Below are positions 45,182 to 54,955 of a stretch of 64,000 bases of DNA, in pieces. The notes below the pieces were generated by a model. The model searched no databases and was not told the origin of the DNA. It saw only the letters and a list, made by a program, of their open reading frames with translations. A program made the translations under genes and the position numbers. How positions within the stretch are numbered: position 1 is the stretch's first letter; the number at the start of each line of letters is the position of its first letter. Origin of the DNA: Solibacillus isronensis (lineage in GTDB: Bacteria > Bacillota > Bacilli > Bacillales_A > Planococcaceae); NCBI RefSeq assembly GCF_900168685.1, contig NZ_FVZN01000014.1, forward strand, positions 2,170,001 to 2,234,000. Reading direction: 5' to 3'.

Positions 45182-46126
45182 TTATCTTCTGCGGTTTGTT
45201 CCGGTAATTTCAAGCGGTGTCGTTAATGCTTGTACTCGCTGTAAAATACGGCCAGATTTCATTTCATCAATTGCCCCATGTTCAGTTACGGACCATTGTT
45301 CTTCCAACTGTTTGTAATTGAAGTTCGAAGAGATAAATGTCGGCAATTTTTCCGCCATACGGTAATGCAGGATCGACCCGATAATTTCATCTCTTGTCCA
45401 AGTAGAAATCGGCTCTGAACCTACATCATCGAGCATTAGTACCGGTACTTTTTTTACAAAGTCGATTTTCTGTTCAATCGAACCTTCTGTTACCGCCGAC
45501 TTTAATTCACGGATGAATTCCGGCATATATACTAATAAAGTTTGAATACGTTCTTTTGATAATGCATTTGCGATGGCGCCTAAAATATAGGTTTTTCCAA
45601 CACCAAATGTGCCGTATAAATACAGCCCTTTTGCAGGAAGCTCTTTCGTTTCACGGTATTGTTTTCTGAATTCAACCATAAACTGTGTCGCAGCCATGCG
45701 GGAGTTATCATTCATATCCATTTCATTAAAGTCTGCCTTCAGGACATCCTTTGGCATATACATCGTTTTCATCATTGAAGCTAATTCACGCTGGTCATCT
45801 TCTTTAATCATTTGTTCGCACTTGCGGTAAATAATATTAATTTGACCATTCGAAAGCATTAATTGCGGAACATGGCCTTTATAGAAATTTTGACATTGTG
45901 ATGTAGAACCGGCCCCACAGCATGAGTGCTTTTGCTCTACAAATTCGAAAAGAGTTGTCATTCCATATTGGATAACAGCCGAGTTTTCCGTCATATTATG
46001 GTCAGTCATAAACTGTTTTACACTTGGATGTGAAAGGACCCGGTTTTTTAATTCATTATATTTTTGCTCAAATGATGGGATATTAATTTTATTGAGCGAA
46101 TCTTTTATTGGTTCGATAGTACTCAC
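45182..46126 (-). CDS. dnaI: Primosomal protein DnaI (helicase loader)
   Basis: A 314-residue AAA+ loader that places the replicative helicase on DNA at oriC and restart sites. The N-terminal domain has the zinc cluster CCGAGSTSQCQNFYKGH. The ATPase domain has Walker A GTFGVGKT, Walker B PVLMLDDVGSE and a conserved sensor region. Length matches B. subtilis DnaI (~311). The start is a GTG at 46126, five bases after the dnaB stop, so translation is probably coupled. Confidence 0.95.
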   Translation of the reverse strand: MSTIEPIKDSLNKINIPSFEQKYNELKNRVLSHPSVKQFMTDHNMTENSAVIQYGMTTLFEFVEQKHSCCGAGSTSQCQNFYKGHVPQLMLSNGQINIIYRKCEQMIKEDDQRELASMMKTMYMPKDVLKADFNEMDMNDNSRMAATQFMVEFRKQYRETKELPAKGLYLYGTFGVGKTYILGAIANALSKERIQTLLVYMPEFIRELKSAVTEGSIEQKIDFVKKVPVLMLDDVGSEPISTWTRDEIIGSILHYRMAEKLPTFISSNFNYKQLEEQWSVTEHGAIDEMKSGRILQRVQALTTPLEITGTNRRR

Positions 46127-46131
46127 CTGCT

Positions 46132-48879
46132 TTAATCACTATTTAATTGCTCTAATAACTTTTTGCGCTGCTCTTCAAAATCAATATTGTTTTGAGTATT
46201 GTTGGAATTTGCCTGTTGTACAGGTTCCTGATCTTTTTCTTTAAACCAATCCGGAACAACACCAACTTTTCTTGCCCCGCGCTGTTTGTTTTTCTTATCT
46301 TGCATTTCAGTATATATCTTCGCTTGATTAATCGTCTGAATTTTATTGTTTCGCCATGTATTTGCGACACTGTTAATATATTTTTCAGGCAATGCACCTT
46401 CTGTTTTTTCCATTACATACTCTAGCATGTAATTGACGACAGCCGGGACCATCTTGTAATGCAGGATCAATTTTTCTGCTGTTGCGACAACATAAGCAAA
46501 CGGCTCATGACCATCGTTTAACTCTTTTGTAAATACATAAGGCGTCGCTTTTTCATAGCGGGCCAATTCTGGTGTAAACACATAACCTGGAGGATAATAT
46601 TTCGGTAAATCCTGCTCGGTAATTTTTACGTCTACTTTATTTTCTTTATAATTCGATTCAATGTAAGCAAGTGCATCTTTAGCCAATAAGATGTTTTTCA
46701 ATTGCATATTCAGTGCAAGTGTCTGAATTTGATTACGTCCAAAACGGCTCGTTTTATTCGTTAATATAAATTCAAGAATTGCGTTGACAACACCGACTTT
46801 AATGCCATGTTTTAATACGAGGTCATCCACTTGCTTCACTAACATTTCAACCGGTTCTTTACCGTTAAGTAAATTTTTCATGAAATCATATGGCAATGTT
46901 TCATCGAAAGCCGGAATCCATTTTGACATATCCTTAACGGTAACTTTAAATGCAAGCGGTGTATCCATCGTAATTTTAGAAGCCTTCAATTGCGTTCCAT
47001 CGCTTTCTTCTACAATACGAAGAGCTTCTAAAGCGTTTGCTGGAGGGTTTAACATCCAGTTGCCGGCGATAGACTGCACAAAGTTTTTCGTTAGTTTCCC
47101 ATTGCTCTCATTATAGGCATATTCCATCAGCACATTGACTGCACCTACTGAAAGGCCTTGCTGCAATACGAGTTCCTCGGCTAAATCGACAATAAATTTC
47201 ACCGGTTTTTTCCCTTTATACAGTGATTTCAGGAAATAATAAGGCACCGTTTTATCATAGTGAATCGACTGGTCATCTACCGTTAAATAATCTTCTGTCA
47301 CTTTAATAAGATTGCGTTCATTTCGCTTTTCAATATAGTCCAATGCTTGCTCGGCTGTTTTAATTTGATTGTACCGGATTTCAGATGCCAATGCTTCTAC
47401 AAACGATTCCGGCAAGTTGCCTTTTGTCGAGTCCCATACATGACGAATGATCACATTTGCCACTTCTATCGGGATATCATAAGAACTGTAAAGCGATTCT
47501 GCTATTTTCACATGCCCTGAAAATGGTTCTTCACCATGAGTCAAAATCAGCAAATACTGATAAGGTGTAGAATTTTTAAAATCAACGAGCGCTGAATCAG
47601 GAGAATCGGTTTTCGAGTTATTATTTTCTTCAACTATATTCAAATCGTTATTTGTAACCGTAATTTGCGATAAGTTTTTCGATTTACGATCACGGTAACT
47701 ATGTTCAACCTTTGCAATTTCCATTGTATTTTCGGCTGTTTTCGCACCTTTTTTCAGCCAGTTATTCATGACTACCTTCATAAAGTTTTTATTATAATTT
47801 AACTCGTCATTCATTGAAATATAATGTATCAAAACATTCAATGTGCCGTAAGAAACCCCTTTTCTAATGAAATTATTAAATTCCATTACTACGGATTCCG
47901 GAGGCAAATAACCATTAAATTTTTGGAAAACTTCAATCGGTGAGGTTTTTTCTAAATACTCGATTAAACCTTCTTTATCATTAATATTTTGCTGTGTTTT
48001 TGCAGGGGCGGTATTGATGACTTCTACCGAACGGAAAATGTCCTGTTTTTTAATCAGTTTCGGCTTTGCGACACCTACGTTCAGCTGGTAGTATTCTTCA
48101 CAGCGTTTTTCAAGCTCTTTTTTCGTAAGACCTTCATCTGTATCCCATGCGAGTAACACTATTCTTTGCATATCCGTCACAGAGAAATTATACATAAACG
48201 CTAATTTAGCAATGGCAATCTTAATATCCAGTGTAAATAACTTACTTGGGATTAAGTTTTGGCTCATGCCCATCATGAAGCTTTTAAAATCAAATAAGTC
48301 ATACTCAAACGGGTACGACATTTTCGAACGTTCGTTTACCGAACCTGTATTTTCCTGCATTACTTGCTTTAGTTCAGTTTCTGTTATTGCAACAAATGCA
48401 TCATTAAAGCTGCATGTGACATCTTTGTATCCTTGTAATGAAATATCATGTTTTGCTAATTTATTACGTAATGATTCATATTGTTCGCGACCGATTTTTC
48501 GTAAAAGCGCTACAGAAAGAATTGAATCATCAAAGAAGTCATGGCCAGTCAATGGCGGATATAAAATATATTTCATCGATTTATATGAATCCATCATCTT
48601 CTCAAAGGACTTCACTAAACCAATTGCTTCTAATACTATTCTTGCTTCCAGTAATTGCTTCGGTTTAAAACTTAATGAATCGAGCAGGTTGCTATGAAAA
48701 CAAGTTGCTTTTTCGTGTTGTTGTGTTTCAACCCATAACTTTAAATATAGTGCTGTAGCTTCAACACCGATAATCGGCTGATAGCATAATTGCAATGCAA
48801 GCTGATGCTCACTAGTGATAGTTTGAGGGCAATGAATTTCACAATGGTCATATGGATTTAGCTGATTCATCATTACCAT
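46132..48879 (-). CDS. dnaB: Replication initiation/membrane attachment protein DnaB, enlarged with five tandem DDBH2-type modules
   Basis: A 915-residue homologue of the Bacillus co-loader DnaB, which is about 470 residues. Residues 1-~290 are the normal N-terminal winged-helix part (HQLALQLCYQPIIGVEATAL). Five helical repeats follow: 314-390, 437-518, 544-626, 661-743 and 778-861. Four of them open with a TPYxFLKxLxxGxEP-like line, and they close with a YxxxIAxxW-like line (YINSVANTW in the last; FVQSIAGNW in the third). Standard DnaB has two such domains, so about three are extra. The reading frame is clean, and the C-terminus (VPDWF then EEQRKKLLEQL) looks like the normal end. It lies between nrdR and dnaI as in Bacillus. 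Confidence 0.93.
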   Translation of the reverse strand: MVMMNQLNPYDHCEIHCPQTITSEHQLALQLCYQPIIGVEATALYLKLWVETQQHEKATCFHSNLLDSLSFKPKQLLEARIVLEAIGLVKSFEKMMDSYKSMKYILYPPLTGHDFFDDSILSVALLRKIGREQYESLRNKLAKHDISLQGYKDVTCSFNDAFVAITETELKQVMQENTGSVNERSKMSYPFEYDLFDFKSFMMGMSQNLIPSKLFTLDIKIAIAKLAFMYNFSVTDMQRIVLLAWDTDEGLTKKELEKRCEEYYQLNVGVAKPKLIKKQDIFRSVEVINTAPAKTQQNINDKEGLIEYLEKTSPIEVFQKFNGYLPPESVVMEFNNFIRKGVSYGTLNVLIHYISMNDELNYNKNFMKVVMNNWLKKGAKTAENTMEIAKVEHSYRDRKSKNLSQITVTNNDLNIVEENNNSKTDSPDSALVDFKNSTPYQYLLILTHGEEPFSGHVKIAESLYSSYDIPIEVANVIIRHVWDSTKGNLPESFVEALASEIRYNQIKTAEQALDYIEKRNERNLIKVTEDYLTVDDQSIHYDKTVPYYFLKSLYKGKKPVKFIVDLAEELVLQQGLSVGAVNVLMEYAYNESNGKLTKNFVQSIAGNWMLNPPANALEALRIVEESDGTQLKASKITMDTPLAFKVTVKDMSKWIPAFDETLPYDFMKNLLNGKEPVEMLVKQVDDLVLKHGIKVGVVNAILEFILTNKTSRFGRNQIQTLALNMQLKNILLAKDALAYIESNYKENKVDVKITEQDLPKYYPPGYVFTPELARYEKATPYVFTKELNDGHEPFAYVVATAEKLILHYKMVPAVVNYMLEYVMEKTEGALPEKYINSVANTWRNNKIQTINQAKIYTEMQDKKNKQRGARKVGVVPDWFKEKDQEPVQQANSNNTQNNIDFEEQRKKLLEQLNSD
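46297..47940 (-). repeat. Region encoding five tandem DnaB_2-like modules
   Basis: DNA coordinates of the modules on the minus strand: 47940-47710, 47571-47326, 47250-47002, 46899-46651 and 46548-46297. Spacing between starts is about 320-370 bases. The protein repeats are diverged and I see no long identical DNA stretches, so the expansion is old. Confidence 0.75.
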
Positions 48880-48895
48880 TTATCCCTCCTAACAC

Positions 48896-49363
48896 TTATT
48901 TGTCATTTGATTGACGGGTCATGATTTCTTTCAGTTCCTCGATAAATACAGTAATATCTTTAAATTGGCGGTAAACAGATGCGAAGCGTACATAGGCTAC
49001 TTCATCAATTTTCGCGAGTCGGTCCATTACCATCTCCCCGACATCTTCCGAGCGTACTTCCGCATTGCCTAAACGGCGCAATTCTTTTTCGATCGATAAT
49101 ACAATCTCTTCTAATTGTTCTAAAGCAACCGGCCGTTTTTCACATGCGCGTATTAGACCACGCAATACTTTTTCACGGCTGAACTCCTCGCGTGAACCAT
49201 CTTTTTTCACAACGATTAACGGGGTTTCTTCAATTTTTTCAAAAGTCGTAAAGCGAAAGGCACATGATTCACATTCACGACGTCTGCGAATTTCTTTATT
49301 ATCATCAACAGGTCTTGAGTCTACAACGCGTGTCCCGTTGTATTGACAAGCTGGACATCTCAT
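48896..49363 (-). CDS. nrdR: Transcriptional repressor NrdR
   Basis: A 155-residue repressor of ribonucleotide reductase genes. An N-terminal zinc ribbon ([17 protein letters not shown], then CESC) is followed by an ATP-cone (~49-139) that senses ATP/dATP. I use ATG 49363, which has AGGAGAA upstream and the invariant MRCP start; the longer frame to 49468 is not used. It lies 16 bases ahead of dnaB. Confidence 0.96.
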   Translation of the reverse strand: MRCPACQYNGTRVVDSRPVDDNKEIRRRRECESCAFRFTTFEKIEETPLIVVKKDGSREEFSREKVLRGLIRACEKRPVALEQLEEIVLSIEKELRRLGNAEVRSEDVGEMVMDRLAKIDEVAYVRFASVYRQFKDITVFIEELKEIMTRQSNDK

Positions 49364-49410
49364 ATAATAATTTCTCCTAAAAGTTAGTTTAATTCTATTA
49401 TAACAAAAAC

Positions 49411-49441
49411 AACGCGCTTGAAATAGTGCTTCACGCGCGTT
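49411..49441 (-). terminator. Second hairpin between gapB and nrdR
   Basis: AACGCGC-GAA/TTC-GCGCGTT stem; GTTTTTGTT follows on the minus strand. It could be a back-up terminator for gapB or a leader hairpin of nrdR. Confidence 0.55.
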
Positions 49442-49500
49442 GAAATTTTCCAATGGAAAGTCATTCAATTATATAGTGCATTATTGCTTCACACAATAGA

Positions 49501-49547
49501 AAAAGCCTTTTGCAAAAATGATTTACTTTCTGCAAAAGGTTCTTTTT
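49501..49547 (-). terminator. Terminator of gapB
   Basis: AGCCTTTTGCA/TGCAAAAGGTT stem with a 15-16 base loop, with AAAA on the plus-strand side. It lies about 65 bases past the gapB stop. Confidence 0.75.
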
Positions 49548-49611
49548 GTGTCATTAAGGCGCGTGTTTATGCCTCTTTTAAGTGTTCAATCACACTTATT
49601 GAAGCTATAAA

Positions 49612-50631
49612 TTATGCACTTACTGCTGCTAATTCATTTGCAATTTTCTTAGTTAAGTCTACTACGCGAGCAGAGTAACCCCACTCATTATCATACCAAG
49701 CGATGACTTTTACTTTACGGTCAGCTAATACAATCGTAGTTAGACCGTCTACAGTAGATGAGTATGTTGTTGTATTGTAGTCAGAAGATACTAATGGCTC
49801 CATAGAGAAGTTTAAAATACCGTTCATTTTGCCTTCAGCTGCCGCTTTAAATGCTGCATTTACTTCTTCTACTGTTACGTCTTTTTCTACATCTACAACT
49901 AAATCAACTAAAGAAACGTTTGGTGTTGGTACACGTAATGCCATACCGTGGATTTTTCCATCCAATTCCGGTAAAACAAGACGTAATGCTTTTGCTGCAC
50001 CAGTTGAAGTCGGGATAATAGATGATCCACAGTTACGTGCACGACGTAAATCTTTGTGTGGATTATCGATGTTGTTTTGATCGTTTGTATAAGCGTGAAC
50101 TGTTGTCATTAAACCGTTTACAATACCGAACTCATCGTTTAATACTTTTGCTACAGGAGCTAAGCAGTTTGTTGTACAAGATGCATTCGAAATGACATCA
50201 TGCTTTGATAAATCCAATTTGTCGTCATTTACACCTAAAACAACTGTAATATCTTCGTTTTTACCAGGAGCAGTTAAAATAACTTTTTTCGCGCCAGCTT
50301 CAATATGTTTTGCTGCTTTTTCACGGTCATTGAATTTACCAGTGGCTTCAATTACGATATCTACGCCCATTTGAGCCCATGGTAATTTTAATGGATCACG
50401 TTCACTAACTAATTCAACACGTTTGCCATTTACAATTAAAGCACCTTCGACTGCTTCAACAGTTCCCGGGAAAACACCATGATTTGTGTCATACTTAATT
50501 AAATGTGCTAACGTTTCAGATGGATAGCTTGCGTTCACTGCTACGATATTCACGTCACCGCGCATCATTGCTTGTCGGAACACCATACGACCAATGCGGC
50601 CAAAACCATTAATTGCAATAGAAACTGTCAT
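49612..50631 (-). CDS. gapB: Glyceraldehyde-3-phosphate dehydrogenase, gluconeogenic GapB type
   Basis: A 339-residue GAPDH. It has a Rossmann start [14 protein letters not shown], catalytic Cys in NASCTTNC, and catalytic His in the later [10 protein letters not shown] region. Residues and length match B. subtilis GapB, which prefers NADP and works in gluconeogenesis. Its place beside coaE and nrdR is the Bacillus one. A plausible σA promoter lies upstream (TTCAAC-N16-TATACT, minus strand about 50708-50681). The speD gene often found downstream in Bacillus is absent here. Confidence 0.93.
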   Translation of the reverse strand: MTVSIAINGFGRIGRMVFRQAMMRGDVNIVAVNASYPSETLAHLIKYDTNHGVFPGTVEAVEGALIVNGKRVELVSERDPLKLPWAQMGVDIVIEATGKFNDREKAAKHIEAGAKKVILTAPGKNEDITVVLGVNDDKLDLSKHDVISNASCTTNCLAPVAKVLNDEFGIVNGLMTTVHAYTNDQNNIDNPHKDLRRARNCGSSIIPTSTGAAKALRLVLPELDGKIHGMALRVPTPNVSLVDLVVDVEKDVTVEEVNAAFKAAAEGKMNGILNFSMEPLVSSDYNTTTYSSTVDGLTTIVLADRKVKVIAWYDNEWGYSARVVDLTKKIANELAAVSA

Positions 50632-50772
50632 ATTATTTAAATCCTCCTAAAAGTACGATTCATTCGTTTTATTTATTCGTTGATTAGTATAACACATATT
50701 ATAAAAAGTTGAACATATTTAATCCACTAAAATAAATTTGTTATTTTCAGATAATACATACCCTCAAAATAA

Positions 50773-50810
50773 AAACCTCAACCAACTTTTAATAAAATTA
50801 GTTGAGGTAT
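50773..50810 (-). terminator. Terminator of the polA-mutM-coaE operon
   Basis: AACCTCAAC/GTTGAGGT stem with an AT-rich loop that can pair further (TAATTTTA/TAAAA). It lies five bases after the coaE stop, with AAAAA on the plus-strand side. Confidence 0.8.
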
Positions 50811-50814
50811 TATT

Positions 50815-51411
50815 TTACTTCAGTACGTTCCACTCATACAAAATATTTTGAAGCTGAATTGCTGTATCTTCCAGCGTGCCGTTATTATGAATAACCGCAT
50901 CAGCTAACTGTTCTTTTTCTTTAACCGGAATCTGTGTCGCCATACGAGCGTTTGCTTCTTCTTCCGAAAAGCCGTTTCGTTCCATTAAGCGCTGCAGCTG
51001 CACTTCTTTTTTTACAGAAACTACAATAATTTTTTCAACGAAATGTTCCAGCTTGCTTTCGAATAGCAGCGGAATATCCATGAAAATATTTTTTTCGCCA
51101 AACGAAATAAATTCATCGCGCTGACGCAGCATTTCTTCACGAATAGCCGGATGTATGATGCCATTTAAAGTTTTCCGCATTTCCTCATTATGAAATATAA
51201 TACTTCCTACTTTTGCCCGATCCATTGAACCATCATGTGCAATGACTTCCGGTCCAAATGCTTCTGCAATTTTATTTAATGTCGGTGTGCCAGGCTCGAC
51301 TACTTGTCGCGCTACTACATCTGCATCAACGATCGGCAATCCGTATGACTCAATCATTTTTGCAACTGTGCTCTTTCCGCTGGCAATGCTACCCGTTAAA
51401 CCAATAATCAC
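50815..51411 (-). CDS. coaE: Dephospho-CoA kinase
   Basis: A 198-residue P-loop kinase that phosphorylates dephospho-CoA in the last step of CoA synthesis. Walker A is GLTGSIASGKST; the substrate region includes DADVVARQVVEPG and DIPLLFE. It follows mutM by 12 bases; the ytaF gene that separates them in B. subtilis is absent. Confidence 0.95.
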   Translation of the reverse strand: MIIGLTGSIASGKSTVAKMIESYGLPIVDADVVARQVVEPGTPTLNKIAEAFGPEVIAHDGSMDRAKVGSIIFHNEEMRKTLNGIIHPAIREEMLRQRDEFISFGEKNIFMDIPLLFESKLEHFVEKIIVVSVKKEVQLQRLMERNGFSEEEANARMATQIPVKEKEQLADAVIHNNGTLEDTAIQLQNILYEWNVLK

Positions 51412-51423
51412 AGCAATTCCCCT

Positions 51424-52296
51424 TTACTTTTGACATTGCGGACAATATGTTGATGTTCTGCCCGCGATTACGAGCGACTCTGTATTTGTTTCACATACAA
51501 CACATTGCTTTTTTCCATACATTTTCAGTCGATGCTGCATAGTTCCGGCACCGCCATTAATACTTCGGTAGTCTGAAATTGTCGACCCGCCGGAATCAAT
51601 GCTCTCCTGCAATACATCACATATTACGTGAAAGAGCTGCGTCTTTTGCTCACGACTTAACTCATTCGTTACTTTCCCCGGATGAATAAGCATTTTGAAC
51701 AATGCTTCGGTTGCATAAATATTGCCGCAACCGGAAATCACCTGCCCATCCATGATGACTTCTTTAATTGGTTTTTTAGCGAATTTCGGTTTTTCACTTT
51801 GCATGAGGAAAAAATCACAGGCGATTTCATCAAAAGGCTCCGGTGCCATTTTTAACAATGGCGGATGATCGGCAATTTCTTTAATAAAGCGCAATTCACC
51901 AAAACGGCGGATATCAGCATAGACAAGCAATTCTCCGCTCGCCAATGTGAATATCGCATGAATATGCTTCCGGAATTTTTCTTCCGTAATCTCCAGCACA
52001 TCATTCACAACAAACCATGCTCCACTCATCCCTAAATGATTCACTAACATAAAACGTTCATCATTTTTCTTAAGATGAAAGAATATATATTTTGACCTGC
52101 GCTCCAATTTATCGATTGTCATATCGCGTACTAACAGTTCAAATTGAGAAGGCTTTGCGTTTTTTACAATCGCCTGTTTACCTGCTTCATGCGATGTGTA
52201 AACGACATCCGATAAAGAGACAGTTTCAATCGTTTTCCCTTCTACGATTGGCCGTAAATCACGTACGACCCCTTCTACTTCTGGTAATTCTGGCAT
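51424..52296 (-). CDS. mutM: Formamidopyrimidine-DNA glycosylase
   Basis: A 290-residue Fpg/Nei repair enzyme that removes 8-oxoguanine. It has the catalytic N-terminus PELPEVE (Pro2, Glu3), a catalytic Lys in ERRSKYIFF, the helix-two-turn-helix (GCGNIYATEALF), and a C-terminal zinc finger (CVVCETN, then YCPQCQK). It sits between polA and coaE with short gaps, so it is cotranscribed. Confidence 0.96.
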   Translation of the reverse strand: MPELPEVEGVVRDLRPIVEGKTIETVSLSDVVYTSHEAGKQAIVKNAKPSQFELLVRDMTIDKLERRSKYIFFHLKKNDERFMLVNHLGMSGAWFVVNDVLEITEEKFRKHIHAIFTLASGELLVYADIRRFGELRFIKEIADHPPLLKMAPEPFDEIACDFFLMQSEKPKFAKKPIKEVIMDGQVISGCGNIYATEALFKMLIHPGKVTNELSREQKTQLFHVICDVLQESIDSGGSTISDYRSINGGAGTMQHRLKMYGKKQCVVCETNTESLVIAGRTSTYCPQCQK

Positions 52297-52308
52297 AAAT
52301 GGTACTCC

Positions 52309-54939
52309 TTATTTCGCATCGTACCATGTAGGACCATATGAAAACTCAACCTTTAACGGCACGCTTAACTTAATTGCATTTTCCATAACTTCAGGTACGA
52401 TACGTTCTAAAATTTCAACTTCTTCTCTTGGTGCTTCAAAAATAAGCTCATCGTGTACTTGTAATAATAGCTTCGTCTGTAAGCCTTCTTGTTCAAGGCG
52501 TGCATTCATGTCAATCATTGCTTTTTTAATAATGTCCGCGGCACTTCCCTGGATTGGTGTGTTCATCGCAGTACGCTCCGCAAAACTTCTTAAATTGAAG
52601 TTCGAGCTTGTGATGTCCGGCAAGTAACGGCGGCGATTTAAAATCGTTGTAACGAAGCCTGCTTTCTTGGCCTCTTCAATACTTGTATCCATATAATTTT
52701 TTACACCCGGGAAGCTCTGCAAGTAGTTTTCGATAAAAATTCCCGCTTCCTTACGCGTAATATCAAGGCTTTGCGATAAGCCATAATCACTAATCCCGTA
52801 CACAATACCAAAGTTAACAGCTTTTGCAGTGCGACGCATTAAGCTCGTCACATCATCCGGATTTTCAAGATTAAACACATCCATTGCCGTACGTGTATGG
52901 ATGTCCATTCCTTGCTGGAACGCCTCCACAAGTGCATCATCACCGCACATATGTGCCAATACGCGCAGCTCGATTTGAGAATAGTCTGCTGCAAATAGAA
53001 TCCAGTCTTTTTTCGATGGAACAAATGCTTTTCGAATTTTGCGCCCTTCTTCCAAACGAATCGGGATGTTTTGTAAATTCGGGTTTGTTGAGCTTAAACG
53101 TCCCGTTGATGTTAATGCCTGCTGGAAACGAGTATGCACTTTCGAATCCGCTTCATGTACCTCTTTAATCAACCCTTCAATATAAGTTGACTTCAGTTTT
53201 GCGAGTGTTCGGTATTCCAGAATATGCTTCACAATTTCATGCTCGGATTGCAGCTTTTCCAGCACATCGGCTGCTGTTGAATATCCAGTTTTCGTCTTTT
53301 TAATGACAGGTAATCCAAGTTTATCAAATAAAATGACACCAAGCTGTTTCGGTGAATTAATATTGAATTTCTCGCCTGCCAGTTCATATATTGTCGCTTC
53401 CATTACTTCGAGCTTTGTCTTCAGTTCATCGCCCATTTGACGCAATGTATCGATATTGACTGTTATCCCTTCGCTCTCCATCTTCCCTAAAATATGTGCA
53501 AGCGGCAGTTCCAGCTCTTTATATAACTCAAACTGCTCATTTTCTTTCAGTGTTTGCTCTAAAACTGGCTGCAGCTTCCAAACCGCTACAGCTTTTCGGC
53601 TTACATGTTCTGCTACATGGTCTGCACCGGGAACAATCCATTTTGCTCCTTTTCCGTAAACCGCTTCATTGGATTGTACATCCTGATAACCAAATTCTTT
53701 TGCAAGTGTTGCAACATCATCACCTGAAATCGACGGTTTTACAATATACGAAGCTAACAATAAATCGAACTCCACACCTTTTAGCTCAATCCCTAAACGA
53801 TGGAGCATTGCTTGTGTCGCTTTACTGTCGGCAACATATTTTTTCTTTGTTTCATCTTGCAGCCATGCTTTTAACTCTGCATTTTCAACAACATTATCAA
53901 TCGCTGTATAAACAGTACGTTCCCCATCAGACAATGCTAATCCGAGGGCATTACAGCTATGGTAATGTTCATTTTCCAGCTCCAGGTGAATAGCCATCGT
54001 CTCTTTGAGCATGTCAGCTGTAATATGCTGTACATTTTCAAATACTAATTCCGCTTGTTCTGTCTCTACTGCTTCAAAATCGCTCTTTTCGATTAAAGAT
54101 TTAAACCCAAGCTCCTGCCATACATTAAGAAGCGCTTCCTCATCCGGACCTGAATAAGCTAATTCATCAAGTGTAATTGTAAGCGGAGCATCTGTATGAA
54201 TTGTCGCTAGTTTTTTTGACAAATGTGCCATTTCTTCATTATCTACCAGCTTTTCTTTCATTTTCGATGCTTTCAATGAATCCATCGCTTCATATAGTTT
54301 TTCAATCGTACCGTGTTCCTTCAATAATTTAATCGCTGTTTTTTCACCAACACCCGGAACTCCCGGAATATTATCCGATTGATCGCCCATAAGCCCTTTC
54401 ATATCGATAATTTGCTCTGGTGTCAGTCCATACTTTTCTTCAATATGGGCCGGTGTATATTTTTCAATATCGGTAATCCCTTTACGGGTAATATATACTG
54501 TAACGTCCTCTGTTGCGAGCTGCGTTAAATCCTTATCTCCTGAAACAACGATAACTTCGATTCCTTTTCCAGAAGCCTGTTTCGCCAACGTTCCGATAAT
54601 GTCATCCGCTTCGTACATTTCAAGCTCATAGCGTTTAATCTTATATGCATCAATCAGCTTACGAATATAAGGAAATTGTTCGGAAAGCTCAGGCGGAGTT
54701 TTTTGACGGCCTCCTTTATATTCACCAAATGATTCATGGCGAAAAGTCGTTTTTCCGGCATCAAACGCAACAAGCATTTGTGTAGGATTTTCCTCACCGA
54801 TAATCTTTTGCAGCATTGTTGTAAATCCGTAAGTTGCATTTGTATGAATACCACTGTCATTCGTCAGCAGCGGTAATGCAAAAAAGGCACGGTATGCTAA
54901 TGAGTTCCCATCTAATAAAAGCAATTTTTGTTTTGTCAT
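52309..54939 (-). CDS. polA: DNA polymerase I
   Basis: An 876-residue family A polymerase. It has an N-terminal 5' nuclease domain (1-~290: LLLDGNSLAYRAFFALP, YEADDIIGTL, GLMGDQSDNIPGVPG), a 3'-5' exonuclease-like domain that is probably inactive as in other Bacillus enzymes, and a polymerase domain with motif A DYSQIELRVLAH, motif B RTAKAVNFGIVYG and motif C VHDELI. ATG 54939 has GGAGG eight bases upstream; the frame to 54966 is not used. Confidence 0.97.
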   Translation of the reverse strand: MTKQKLLLLDGNSLAYRAFFALPLLTNDSGIHTNATYGFTTMLQKIIGEENPTQMLVAFDAGKTTFRHESFGEYKGGRQKTPPELSEQFPYIRKLIDAYKIKRYELEMYEADDIIGTLAKQASGKGIEVIVVSGDKDLTQLATEDVTVYITRKGITDIEKYTPAHIEEKYGLTPEQIIDMKGLMGDQSDNIPGVPGVGEKTAIKLLKEHGTIEKLYEAMDSLKASKMKEKLVDNEEMAHLSKKLATIHTDAPLTITLDELAYSGPDEEALLNVWQELGFKSLIEKSDFEAVETEQAELVFENVQHITADMLKETMAIHLELENEHYHSCNALGLALSDGERTVYTAIDNVVENAELKAWLQDETKKKYVADSKATQAMLHRLGIELKGVEFDLLLASYIVKPSISGDDVATLAKEFGYQDVQSNEAVYGKGAKWIVPGADHVAEHVSRKAVAVWKLQPVLEQTLKENEQFELYKELELPLAHILGKMESEGITVNIDTLRQMGDELKTKLEVMEATIYELAGEKFNINSPKQLGVILFDKLGLPVIKKTKTGYSTAADVLEKLQSEHEIVKHILEYRTLAKLKSTYIEGLIKEVHEADSKVHTRFQQALTSTGRLSSTNPNLQNIPIRLEEGRKIRKAFVPSKKDWILFAADYSQIELRVLAHMCGDDALVEAFQQGMDIHTRTAMDVFNLENPDDVTSLMRRTAKAVNFGIVYGISDYGLSQSLDITRKEAGIFIENYLQSFPGVKNYMDTSIEEAKKAGFVTTILNRRRYLPDITSSNFNLRSFAERTAMNTPIQGSAADIIKKAMIDMNARLEQEGLQTKLLLQVHDELIFEAPREEVEILERIVPEVMENAIKLSVPLKVEFSYGPTWYDAK

Positions 54940-54955
54940 GCAAGTTCCTCCATTA

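Noticed and set aside
46297-47940. Tandem repeats considered as a CRISPR or DNA-level satellite
   Set aside because: The repeats are about 320-370 bases, coding, and diverged at DNA level; they are protein modules.
53496-53993. 165-residue plus-strand open frame inside polA
   Set aside because: It is a shadow of the conserved polA reading frame, with no ribosome site and a leucine- and histidine-rich composition typical of antisense frames.
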